From assembly GCA_016748015.1 (NCBI GenBank), contig JAAOMT010000752.1:256976-320975 (forward strand): DNA of 64,000 bases, in the 5' to 3' direction. The notes beneath the pieces were generated by a model. The model searched no databases and was not told where the DNA came from. It saw only the letters and a list, made by a program, of their open reading frames with translations. The translations under genes and the position numbers were made by a program. This document shows positions 40,090 to 51,697 of the stretch, piece by piece (position 1 is the stretch's first letter; each line of letters opens with the position of its first letter). The stretch is from Geosiphon pyriformis. Taxonomy: Eukaryota; Glomeromycota; Glomeromycetes; Archaeosporales; Geosiphonaceae.

Positions 40090-40640
40090 AATGATTATGA
40101 AATTGTTTCAAGGTTTGCTATAACAGAATTGTAAACATATTCTTAACAATTTGATCAAGGTAACTAATAACAGTACAGTTATTCTCCTTGAGACAACAAG
40201 GAAACTGAATACATACAGCATACAAGTTATTGGTATGAGAAGTAATTTCCTGTAATGCATGTTTATGGTTCATTCTATTACCTTTGCAGAAGATCGGTTA
40301 CAAATTGCAGTTGTATAAGATAGTTGAGATCCGGAACGAAGTCTTTCCATTTGCATTGTCTTCTATAAGAGAATAAATGGGTGTTTTCATATTTCTTCAT
40401 CTATACAGTTCAATTCTGCCAACTTTTGTATACAGCCTAAGATGAAGTGATCATGCATTGGGGATATTATGCTAATGAAGCTAACTTCGGAAAGCTTGAA
40501 AGACTGGTGGAGTAAGGAATAAATGACTGGTATGTATCAAACTTCTGAGCTTTTGTGTTTAGGAGTTATTATTCTACAGGTATTTTGCTGACCTGGTGTT
40601 GCATATAAATTTCTCTTGAGGATAATTCTGGGTTTTCTTA
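40090..40640 (-). other. GC-richer island with protein-like fragments, possible gene relic
   Basis: This half-kilobase stands out from the AT-rich block beside it. On the minus strand several short frames look protein-like, for example one reading CKWKDFVPDLNYLIQLQF, bounded by an acceptor-like TATAG and a donor-like AGGTAATA (about 40283-40365). A second reads EITSHTNNLYAV (about 40140-40250). Frames are interrupted and no family is recognised. It could be unidentified exons, a decayed gene or an unannotated non-coding transcript. Confidence 0.25.
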
Positions 40641-40902
40641 CTAAATCAAAGAGCAAATGGTACAAATTTCACGATTTGCTCAAAATTAATATACTATAAT
40701 ACAGGTCCTCCCGAGTGGTTGATCTTTGGCTAACAAAAAAATTTATTATTTGTGATTGAAGACATTTTTTTTGAGCCTATAGATATGATAATATAATCAT
40801 ATTGATTCCCATTAGGCAATTTCAACAAAACGAAATAAATCTTGCAAGTCTTTTAGAACATAATAGAAAGTTGTATAGGTTATTAAACTTTGAACGAGCG
40901 CA

Positions 40903-41103
40903 ATGGAAAATGAACGATTTGATTATTTCGCTAAAGCGGATCACCGATTTCCCGAATGGCAAAAATTCCCACCAACAGTAATTATTTGTAGACCAAAAAC
41001 AAACGTTGTTTTAATCGTTCCACAGTCAGTGAAAAACTCAAAGAATATTAAATGGGTAGATAATAACAAAATAGTGATAATTAAAGATACTTCAAACAAA
41101 TAA
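40903..41103 (+). CDS. Small hypothetical protein
   Basis: 66-codon frame with an ATG preceded by an in-frame stop. The text is not low complexity (RFPEWQKFPPTVIICRPK) and contains a beta-like hydrophobic alternation. It ends about 125 bp before the lipase-like gene on the same strand, and could be an independent small gene or an exon of something longer. No family is recognised. Confidence 0.3.
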   Translation: MENERFDYFAKADHRFPEWQKFPPTVIICRPKTNVVLIVPQSVKNSKNIKWVDNNKIVIIKDTSNK

Positions 41104-41227
41104 GAACCGTATTATTTCTGCCCACCCAGGCTTTTTCCTTTTTTTCCCTTTTTTTAATGATGAATCCTAACTTATCCGAAAAAACTTATCACATATTACA
41201 TATTTAACTCAAAACCTCAGTTAAAGA

Positions 41228-42645
41228 ATGCTGAATAATTTGGATTTCGATAAGAAATCGCCACCAAAAATGTCAATGTATTTTTTATTTATAATTTTCA
41301 TTGGATTACTCCTTTACCTGATTCAATCTTCTACTACAAGAAATTGGCTACCAGAATCAAATTGGAAATCAACTGAGAATACAAAATTAAATGGAAAAAT
41401 TAACTTAGACTCAACAAAGGGAACAATAAATAGCCCAGTTCAAGTAAGTGACATGTTTTGGTCCAATATTTTTGAAGAGACCAATCACAGCAAAACAGAA
41501 ATAAGAGGGGAGGTTACGTTCTTCAAAAATTACAAATAAAAAAATTTCTTTCACTCAGCATTTATCGGAAAGGAATCGTTATTCATTTATCAGGTCTAAC
41601 CACCTCCCTGGTAAATACCTTTTAGAAAATGCAACTACATATCAATTTCTGGCCAGGATGGCGAAATACGCGAAGCAAAGTTTCAATCTAGTAGAAAGAA
41701 AGCATAGACTAGGAGACAGTGAGATTTTTAGTATGAAATTGAAAATTTTGTTTCAAGTTATCCAATTCAATTTCAATGTTTTTTAACTTGAAATTTGACC
41801 TTTAAGTGGGTGTTGAAACCAGAGAAGAGGAAGGGAAACAAATTATCACTGTATTCTTTAAAGCACCTAGTTTTTCCTATGAATGGTTAATGGGGCTTGA
41901 TAAAGAGACTCCCACACAAATATATGGGAAGATTCAATCGCGTAGGGTTAGTAGTATGCTTCTTGCAGTATTTAACAGGCACAAGTTGGCAATAATAAAA
42001 AAAATAGCGACACCAATGATAGTAAGGAAATTTGATTACGAATTTATTGGTCATGGTACAGCTGGAGGTATTTATTTTTTGTTGTTTTGTCTTACTTTAG
42101 TGTTGGCAAAGTACCAAAGTACAATTTATAAATTTTATACAATTATTTAAAGCTATTGCCACGTTCGCAGCAGTACAGTTTAGAGCGAAGTATGGAAAAT
42201 TAAAAGTTTCCCTCACAACTTTTGGCTCTCCACGAATAGGTAATGGATACTTTGCAGATTCTGTTGAAAGAGGAATTATTGTCTATCGTGTTACCCATTC
42301 AAACGATTGGTATCCACAATTCTTCGCAAATATGAGTCATATTCAACCAGAATATTGGATTCCAGGGGACGATGATTGTGATTGTCACAACACTGATAAT
42401 GTGAAAGTGTATGAGTGTTGGTCTGAAATCAGCGAAATTCGTGATAGAGTTGGTCATCCGGTTTGTAACTTTAATCAATAAATTAAAGTTTTTTTTTTTT
42501 TTTCAGCCAAAAAATGTAATACATGTATATTCCTTGAACCTTTTTTTAGGAATGTAATGCACAATTTTGGTTGGGGGATGCAAATTTAAATAAAAATGTG
42601 GTATATAATCGGGGTCCATACTTTGGTTATATAATGGAAAAGTGA
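41228..42645 (+). CDS. Class-3 lipase-like protein lacking the catalytic serine (copy 2)
   Basis: Five exons, 41228-41443, 41559-41718, 41807-42067, 42153-42460 and 42550-42645, join in phase to 346 aa. The N-terminus has a membrane segment (residues about 18-35, FLFIIFIGLLLYLIQ), so it is a probable type II membrane or secreted protein. The hydrolase core shows KYAKQSF, IITVFFKAP, FIGHGTAGAIATFAA, LTTFGSPRIGNGYFAD, YRVTHSNDWYPQF and MSHIQPEYWI, with a Cys-containing end (DCDCHN, YECW). The nucleophile elbow reads G-H-G-T-A-G instead of GHSLG: Gly replaces the Ser. The Asp (SND) and His (SHIQPEYW) positions remain. Fold, order of motifs and the intron directly after the elbow match the copies at 4.9 and 48.1 kb, so the three are paralogues. 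Loss of hydrolase activity is inferred from the missing Ser. Confidence 0.82.
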
Positions 42646-42761
42646 AACCTTCTTTTGTTGCAGAGAAAATTTATTTCAATTTTTATTATTGAGTCAAATT
42701 TTAATTAAGAATTAGCCTGATTGATTATGAACCTAAAAATCTCCACATTTGATTTTATTTC

Positions 42762-42798
<37 letters not shown>

Positions 42799-44471
42799 CT
42801 AATAAATTAAACTAGCAAAATTCGAAAATTTTTAAAAAACAATAATTTTAAAAATTATTTCACTAAACGAAAATAATTAAGTTACGAAATTAGCAAATGG
42901 TTTCTGAACCCTAATTTTTTTTTCTAAAATGCAACATTATACATATATTTATGAAATATTACGTTCTCTTCTCCCAATATGATACACAAATAAAAATATT
43001 ATTCAACAAAAAAAACTTGATTAAAATGTTTAAGTTTTTGATTGGGTTTAAAGAAATTTCTATTTATTTTTCGATTAAGCTGTTTACAGTCTTATTCTCA
43101 CAAATACACAATACATCAAAAATAATTGATGCAACACATTGTATTGTACAATTCAATTCAATTCAATTCAATTCAATTCAATTCAATTAAATTCGATTTT
43201 TATGAGGTATTTAATATTTCTCTCATGAATACAAATCAAGTGATTAATATATGGATTCATTTTTAATTTAAAATTATCTCTTGAATCAAATATATTCATT
43301 ATTTGTTAAAGATTAAAAAAATATTATATGCAAATATTCATATTAAACATATTTTATTTAAAATTAGAATACATTAAAAACTTGGTAATTATATCAAAAT
43401 ATTTTTGTGATTACTTGAAAATTAGCTATTTTTTTCAAAATATAAAAATTGTTAGTGTTGAAATAATTTTAAAGTTTTATCAAGCTTTTTAATTTTTTTT
43501 GAAATCTTTTAAAAGTGAATAAATAATTGATATTTAATTTTCCTTTGCATATGTGTCTTGTGAAAGTTTAATGAAACTTTAAATTCTTGATTTGATTGTC
43601 AAATGATGTATAATGTATTTTTTTAAAACTCTATTTTTTATGTCATTGTTAACATGGTTTTTTATTAAATTTATCAAAAAATTAGAAAGATTAAAATTCC
43701 AAGAATCAAGAAAATTAAGTTAATTTGGGAACTTAATTATTAAACTTTAAATTAATCAAATATTTTACAATTGGTGTTTGTTTGCATACGAATTTGCTTT
43801 CTGTTCCACAAGCATCATACGCCAAGGGACTTTTTTAATGAAAAATGGCAAATTAGTATCTTTGATCACGAAAAATACTTGCATTGTACTTCCAATTCTT
43901 TTATAAACCTCTATTTTGGATTTTTAATTCGATTAATCGCTCGTAAGTTTATATGAAATTAGATTCAGAATCTCTTGTTTCTTTCCAATATTCCCTGCAT
44001 TTTTTTCATATATATTTTCGTAACCTGTATACCTCAATCGGCTAAATTTAAGGGTTGTATTTCTAAAACTGTAATTCATTTCTTTTAGATTAAGAGTTTC
44101 TCCTTTTGGATAACATTTTTTTTTTGGTAAGGATTAATGTTTAGCAATTTGCGTGACTTACCAATTGCATTAACAGTAACATTCCTTTGATTAAAAGGTG
44201 AACCTCTCTATCAAGTATATTACCAAGAAAAAAGCATGATTCATCTTGGGTTACCTTTCGTTGATGCCTTCTGCGTAGAAACCTCTTTAGGGAAAACAAT
44301 TTAAGCGGGATAAATTTGTCATTCAGAGCACAAAATTCCTCCAAAAAACAACCTCGTGTAAAACTATAAAATCTCAATGCAGTGCTAAAGAGTTTTTCAA
44401 TTATTCCAAATTTTTAGCAATAATCAAGAAAAATTGGGTCTCATACCATCTAAAGCAACTCAATTCTAAAA
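42646..44471. other. Intergenic region with two microsatellites
   Basis: AT-rich and without a supported gene. It holds an AT repeat (42771-42793) and a pentanucleotide AATTC repeat (43149-43189). A minus-strand frame at 44141-44377 (78 codons, divergent from the next gene) has no recognisable features and was left out. Confidence 0.55.
43149..43189. repeat. (AATTC)n pentanucleotide repeat
   Basis: About eight units of AATTC, non-coding. The open frame across it is a product of the repeat. Confidence 0.9.
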
Positions 44472-46109
44472 ATGCGTTTTGATGAAATTTTTCGAAGCTA
44501 TCGTTCGAGTGAACCAACACAACTGGTCGTTTTTCGTGCATTTATAATGGTACTCTTTTTAGGCTTGATGCTGGGTTACCTTTCCATTTTGTTGATTGAT
44601 ATTAGCGGAGATAACCCAGTTCTGAAACAATCAACGCGGCTGGTTGATTCCTTGCCGATTCCAGGTAATTTTTACATTAGAATTTGGAGTTTATATTATT
44701 AAAAAGTCGCTAATGAAAAAGCATAATTTGGCAGATATGAACTTTCTATTAGATTACCCCTTCATACTTACTTGTGAATTTGTAATTTTAGGTAAGCAGC
44801 ACCATACTCTTCACTTTTTATTATTTGAATGTTTAACGAGTTTCAAATATTAATTTTCCTTTTTATTGAAAAAGATGGCAGTTCTGGAAATTCTTGTCAA
44901 GATTACATTAGTTACGATAATTCAAACGGTTATAGCGGAATGTTTGTTAATCCCGCAGGAAGTTTAAAAGCATACCCACCAACTCGAAAAGACCAAATTT
45001 ATGGCATCAGATTTGGGGTGACTGTTAATTCTCCTAAATTTGACCCAAATAGACCTGGAGTTTTGGTGTTTCAAGCATATGATGGAGGTATGTTCTTTGA
45101 CTGTCAAAGACTTCCCAGATTGTTATCTCGAATTCGAATCTAATTTTGATTTCTGTAAAAATAATTTGAAGAATTGAAAAATTCGATATCTTCATATAAA
45201 GACGATTCAGTTTATTTGTTATCTCTTATTGGGATGAATACATTTCCATTAGCTGTAGGTATTTTTGACTTTAACTCATTTTGATGTGGGGGGTTTTTTT
45301 TTGAATATACGCAGTAAATGTATTAATCAACTTTAATGGTGATAACAATTTTTTTAGTATCGTTTAGTAAGTATTAAAAATCAAAAGCTCGGATTTATAT
45401 GCATATATGCGTAAAAAAAAATCTTAATCGACTTTTGCGTTACTTCGTTGCCATATTAAGAATACAGCGGTTGAATTCACAAGGTCATTAAAAGAAATTA
45501 TCCAACCTAGTGCTCTAAATTCTTTGGGTATTCCGCCAAAACGCAAAACCGAGCCTTGGGTTAACACTGTACTTAGTAAGTTTTAAAGAATTCATGATTT
45601 CAACTAATGTGAATTGATCGGCATTATTAATGACTCACGATCAATGAATTAGTCACCTCGCCCTTATCAATAAATGATACATCGGCCTATGGAACGGTAA
45701 CTCTTCTTCCGCAGAGCTTTTTAGTCAAAGTTGAAACAGAGCAGAGGTAAGCTATCAAGCAAGCAAGCATATTTTCAGAAATTTGGGTAACTTTAAAGAT
45801 ATTTTGAATGGTTCTAATCCTGTTTTACGTGAAAACTTTGTTTTAATTTAATTGGACAGATCAAAAACTGTGAGCATTCTTTTTTAATTTCTTTCTGTAA
45901 TTGGTTAAATTTCTAGTCAATGAAATATTAGCTCACCAGGGATCATTTTGTAAAAATGGTTTTTTTTTCCTCTAAAAATCTAGGCTCTGAGTTCTTTTGC
46001 TTTGTTTGGTGGAGCATGGGGCATAGCAGCTGCAGTTTACACAGCGATCTTCGGTAGGTCATTTACAAATATTTACCAAATCAAAAAAAGTTTTTTTTTC
46101 TCGACTAAC

Positions 46110-46163
<54 letters not shown>

Positions 46164-46620
46164 GCACTTTAATTATACACAAATCAAAGGTACTGACTCC
46201 TTGCGTCCTTTTGGATGTGCACAAATATTTTGCTGCGTATTCGCTCGAAAATCATCGGCCCATCTTCGGAAAACATTTCCTATAATTCCACTCGTGAGTC
46301 AAACAAATTTTCCCTCCTCTCAAAATACTCCACAATCACAAGATCCAGCGTTTAGACATCTAGAAGCTAGATTTAATGCTTTGGAAATGTTTCTAAGCGA
46401 ATACATTGTCGATGATTCTCATTTAAAAAAATTACGAAAACTTGCCGCTAATGAAGAGAAATCAAATACAGACCAAGTACCAAATATTGTGGAACTCCCA
46501 TACCCTAATTCAGATTATTCAACGTCACCTTACTTGCCACCCCCGATGGAAACAAGTGAAAGTCCCCCACAACATATTTACCCTGTCAAACAAAATTATA
46601 ATATTTATCCCCCACAATGA
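44472..46620 (+). CDS. Two-membrane-segment protein of unknown function, ten exons
   Basis: Proposed exons: 44472-44664, 44735-44791, 44875-45087, 45172-45258, 45315-45356, 45468-45575, 45653-45746, 45860-45869, 45984-46053, 46190-46620. They total 1305 nt in frame, 434 aa. The first membrane segment is near residues 20-43 (VVFRAFIMVLFLGLMLGY). A large non-membrane part follows, starting with a Cys-containing stretch (GNSCQDYIS) that could face outside or a lumen. The second hydrophobic segment (LFGGAWGIAAAVYTAIFG) comes near residue 280, then LRPFGCAQIFCC and a Pro/Ser-rich tail. I recognise the layout from proteins common in Glomeromycotina, without known function. Least certain are the 45357-45467 intron and the 10-nt exon 45860-45869. 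The last intron contains an ATT microsatellite. The start ATG has a plausible context and begins the conserved N-terminus. Confidence 0.72.
46111..46162. repeat. (ATT)n microsatellite in an intron
   Basis: About 17 units within intron 46054-46189 of the two-membrane-segment gene. Confidence 0.9.
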
Positions 46621-48053
46621 TATCTGATTTTATTATAAATGAACTTATTAATAAATACACTAATAAACGTCTAAAAGTAAAGAATTTTCTCACTGCTTAT
46701 TTAAATTTATTCCTTTAATAAATTACTAGGTTTAACAATGAAAGAAATAAAAATTTTGAGCAAATTCTCAAAAAAGTATATAGAATCATCAATTTAAAAA
46801 CGTATTTTGTTATTTTTTGGTTAAAAAAAAAAAACAATAACTTTCTCATATAATTTCAAGCAATAAATGATTTCAGCAGGATCTTATGTTCTTTTAATAA
46901 AATTGGAGATAATTTTTATTATTAGAATAGTTTTGGTTATTGCTCATCCTGAAAACAAGACTCGTCGTAGTCCTGAATAAATTTGTATTTTTTGGCATAT
47001 ATAATGAATAAAGAAAGAAAGAAAAGAAACGAAAAGAAAAGAAAAGAAAAGAAAAGAAAAGAAGAGAAAGCGAATGTAATTTAATTGTCTTTTATCGTTT
47101 AAAGCTAAAATTGGATAACTGATAGTTCATTTGAAAAACTTATTAAATCTAGACGTTTAGAAATCTGTTTAATTAATGAAAAAAGATTTTTTAAATTCAC
47201 TCATAATAGTTTCTTGGATTAATTTGATATTTGGACTTAAAAATTTTTTGTTTTAGGAAAATGAAATTTTATAAAAAAACTATTTTCTCTTTGTCATTTA
47301 TAAGTAATTAAATCTGAATTTAATTTTATATTGATAAGTACAATTTCCATTTTCATATTTTTTTCAATAATAAAATTGGACAAACTTTGAGAAAAGTTTT
47401 TCTGTAGTAAAATCTTAAAATTTTTATTTATACAAATAGATGGTATTGAACCCAGGCATTAAAATTTTTATCTCAAGTTTGAAAACACTTTTGTGTCCTG
47501 GAATTGAACAACTTTACTTAACATTAATATAGTTTTAAAATATGTAGCTAATTTCTTGTTCAAAAAATTTTATTTAAAGGATTGAAAAACAATGTTTTTC
47601 TTTGAAAGTTTATTAAATTTGAGGTTATATTTCTTATGTTTTTAAAATTTTTAAGCGTTAAAAAATACTTTTCCTAAATGAGCTAGCTGTAGTAAAATAG
47701 ATCTCAAATTCAAATAACCACGGGTTTTACCGTTGAAAAAAATGAATACTAACCAATTAAATTGATGAACGGTCTTTCTCCATTGAAAACTCTGATCGTA
47801 AGAATAAATTCCCGTTTGATCGAGAAAATTTTATCAGGTTTGAGGCTGTACATACTAAAGAAAAATATACAAACAATTTATTTTCAAATAATTTTGTACT
47901 ATCCTAAATCCCTAATCCTATATCCGACCCAATAAACACAACAAAGGAAGAACTGATAAAGTACATGTAGCATGTAAATCACGGTTAAAATACCATTTCT
48001 ATCACTAAAAAAAATATTTTTATCGAAAATATATATTACCAAGATAAAAGATC
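46621..48053. other. Intergenic region
   Basis: AT-rich, no gene supported. It contains a pentanucleotide AAAAG repeat at about 47022-47065. Confidence 0.6.
47022..47065. repeat. (AAAAG)n pentanucleotide repeat
   Basis: About eight units, slightly imperfect at both ends; non-coding. Confidence 0.88.
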
Positions 48054-49527
48054 ATGAAAATTTTTTGGATTAATATTATAAATAATAACTTTAAAGAAAA
48101 GGAATCATTCGAATTTTGTGCAAAATTTTTAATTAAAAAACTTGAAAATTTCCAATACCAATTCTCAAGATTTTTTTTAGTCCTTTTATTTTTTTATTTT
48201 TTAAAGTGCTTGACATTTCAATCCTTGAATATATCGTTTTCCCAAAAAAGATTTAAAGAACACGAATTTCCTGAAAACTTTAATACCTCTAATTCAACTA
48301 AATTTATCAATAGCCAAAAACATGATTCAATTTTAATGCAATCAAAATTTTTAAATTCAAATAAATCAACCAAAAGAACTACTCAAACCAAAATCCTAAT
48401 TCCTGAGGCCCACCCCATTTTACAGAAATTAGAGGATGCCGCTTATTATTCTTACATAGCCTATTGTTCCCGTAATGAAAAAAAGATGGATATAGAGAAC
48501 ATAACGTATGGTAAAAATTTAAAAAAAAATTTATTTCCAAAAAAATTTTTTAACTTTCATCTTTAATAATAAAACTTGCATTCATATTTGATATATATAT
48601 TAAGGGATATATTTATAAATAACAACGAAATTATTATAACCTTTCACACACCCTTTGATTTCCTCGAGGAAAATAAGGAAAGAAGATTAGTTCCTTTTCC
48701 TGATGGCGGACCGGATACCAAAGTTGATTTTTCGTTTTTCGAAACTTTCAAAAAAATTGAGACGAGCTTGTTTATCAGCATTTCAGAAGACTTGGATATC
48801 AATGTGAACATACAAAAAATTTTATTCACGGGACATGAAATTGGGGGTGGTAAGTAATATCCTAAAGAATTTATTTTATAAATTTTTAATATAAAAAATT
48901 GTTTTATCAGATTAATAATTTAATATCATATCATAATCGTAAAAATATATAAAATTTTGATTTTAGTTCTAGCAGTATTTTCAGCACTTGGATTTAAAAA
49001 ATTTCAATCCGGCTCAAATCCTATCAAATATCGACCGCAAATCAAAGTAGAAGTTGTTACATTTGGACAATTGCGTATAGGAAATTTTTATTTTGCGAAA
49101 TATGTTGAAAAAACTTTAACTCTTTTAGAAAAAAATTCTGAAAACGAATATTTGGTTTCAATACCGGCTTTATATCGGGTAACATATTCAAGTAATCTTA
49201 TCTCCCAATTCCCAATACAAAATGGAAAACTTGGCTATTTCCATCACTCAATTGAATATTGGATTGAAGGTGAAACAAATGATTGTAATTGTTTGTTTTA
49301 TCCTAGAGTTTATGAGTGCCATGGAGTTATGAAGCCGGCTGGATACTTGGATGAGCCTGAGGTATGCTATTTTCCCTAAAATTTTGATGAGCATTCATTT
49401 CATTCATAAAAATTAATATTTTTTTTCGCATTTATAGGATTGTAATAAGCATGCAATGTTAACCCAATACAAGCGTAAGAAGGAAAATGGTCCATATTTT
49501 GAATATATTATGGGTGAATGTATTTGA
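48054..49527 (+). CDS. Class-3 lipase-like protein lacking catalytic serine and aspartate (copy 3)
   Basis: Four exons, 48054-48505, 48605-48849, 48967-49361 and 49438-49527, join in phase to 393 aa. A hydrophobic stretch at residues about 40-56 (FFLVLLFFYFLKCL) suggests a membrane anchor. The core reads LQKLEDAAYYSYIAYC, EIIITFHTPFDF, ILFTGHEIGGVLAVFSA, VVTFGQLRIGNFYFAKY, YRVTYSSNLISQFP and YFHHSIEYWI. The elbow GHSLG is G-H-E-I-G here (Ser to Glu), and the position of the catalytic Asp is Asn (SSN), so only the His remains. The frame is nevertheless open across four exons with good splice sites. Composition is more Asn/Lys-rich than the other two copies. Hydrolase activity is not expected. 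A protein-binding or lipid-binding role is conjecture. Confidence 0.78.
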
Positions 49528-51238
49528 TTAAAAGCAAGCAAATATTCTTTTAAAATTAAAATATTTTTTGAGCAAATACATTTCCTGCATTGGTTTTTCA
49601 ATTTAATTAATTAATCTAATGGAAATTTTATTATTTACATACATATTGGATGAACATTCACGAAATGTTTTTTTATACCACATAAATTGATTCTGAAACC
49701 AAATGTTTCTTTAACTTTGATTAAATTCATCAAATTTTGTTATTTTCTCAAGTTTTTATTGAGAAAATTCAGGGAAACCATGATGCAAAGGAGTTTTAGT
49801 TTATTTTGAAAATGTAATTTTATCAGGGGATTGAGAATTATGAATTCTCAAAGACAAGATTGACTGTTGAATGAGGAAAATTAAATATTATCATTTTTCA
49901 ACGTTGAAATTCAAATTTTTTTTTCATGGTTTTTTCACATGATGCTCTCTCATGTAAAGTAAAAAAAGAAGCTTTCCATTTAAATTATTTTGTTACGCCA
50001 CTCATTGTGTCATTATAAAAGAAAAGGTTTAAAATTTGAGCCATTTTTATAGGAAAGGCCCAATTTATTTCTCAGATTAAATTAAAGAGAGTTACACAAT
50101 TTTGAAAACTTTCGAATCCATTAATTTGCTTTTGAACAATAGTAGTATAAAAAATATTCGGTAAAAGGGAGATTTTTGGGAAAGTTTTAGTAATATTTCG
50201 TTCACTAGTTGTCGGATTGGTGGTTTTAAATGCGGATTTTCCCAAAGTAACTGGATTATTTATTCGATTATATCTTACAATGGAAAATTCAAAACACTTT
50301 AATTTTATATCAATAATTATCGTTATGTAATGATGATGTCCCCCCCCCCCCCAAATCAAAACTAGCATGAACCGGAGTTTTTGGTTTTCCATAATCACGT
50401 GATTTCCCTGAATATGAAATAATATACATCTATGGTTTTTTTTCACCCTCCTAGATCATTGAAACTGTTTTCGCTAGAAATTATTTCTTCGTATATAATT
50501 CGGTTTATTTTTCAAAAAGATTTTATAATGTGTTTTAATTGTTAAGGAAATTCATATTTTCTTTTCATCTAAGGCCAGATAATTTATTCATAAAAAGACT
50601 ACAATACCAAGATCATTTTTTCTGATGATTCGTGTATCAGGTTTTTAATTTGGATTTAAAAGAGGTGCTTAAAAATGAGAATTTAAATGCAATTATTATT
50701 TATAGTCTTAAATATGTTGCTCAGTAATCATCATATGATGAACCCTTATCGAAACTTGAGAGAATAAAATTATATTTCATTTGAATGCTGCAAAAAAGAG
50801 TTTCAATTTCTAAATTTTCAAAGTTCAACATATAAATGAAATAAATAAATGAAATAATTAGCATTATTAAAATTTTAAATATATTTTCTTTGCTCTGATT
50901 TAATTTGTACAAAAATATATTTTTACGTATTGTCATTTTAATCGGTTCTTTAGAAATATTCGTTGGCTAATGAGGAAATTTCTTCAAAATTTCATCTCAT
51001 TATTGGAATTGAAATGAATAGAATTGAGATTTTAATTTTAGAAAGCCATTAAATTTTTTTAGAAAAATCCCATTTTACTAAAGAAATACTTTGTGCTGGT
51101 TTAATAAACCGAAGATATATACTAAAGGAAGAAAGATTACTCCAACTTTTTATAGTGAATTACGAATAAAGTAACTTTTGTTTTGTTTTGTTTTGTTTTG
51201 TTTTATCGATTTATAAAAAGTAAAAATTTATCAAGATT
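49528..51238. other. Intergenic region
   Basis: No supported gene. It includes a run of 13 C at 50340-50352, unusual in this AT-rich sequence, and a TTTTG repeat at about 51175-51205 just beyond the stop codon of the next minus-strand gene. Confidence 0.6.
51175..51205. repeat. (TTTTG)n pentanucleotide repeat
   Basis: About six units directly downstream of the TFIIS-like gene's stop codon (51239-51241 on the minus strand). Confidence 0.9.
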
Positions 51239-51533
51239 TTAATAGTATCCGATCAATTGTACTAATTCCTCCGGACTCACTTGCCTGTTTAAAACATATT
51301 TTAAAACCCTTCGGTAATGCTTTTCTTGAAGCATTCCAATAATCTTGCACATTTTATCCTTGTATTCATCCGTAACCTGTTGTCCCCAATCCTGAAAAAA
51401 TATAAATTCGATATGGGCTGATATTTTAAACGCTCTTTGGCTATCTTCTTTTAAAAAAAAAAAAAGGATGAATTTAAATGAAAAAATTTGTTGAAAATTT
51501 TTCGTTCGTTCATTCTTTCATTCATTCATTCAT

Positions 51534-51573
<40 letters not shown>

Positions 51574-51589
51574 TCATTCATTCATTCAT

Positions 51590-51625
<36 letters not shown>

Positions 51626-51645
51626 TCATTCTTTCATTCATTCAT

Positions 51646-51697
<52 letters not shown>

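Noticed and set aside
12773-46162. Microsatellites considered as CRISPR-like arrays or structured repeats
   Set aside because: They are simple 2-5 base tandem units without spacers, in eukaryotic DNA.
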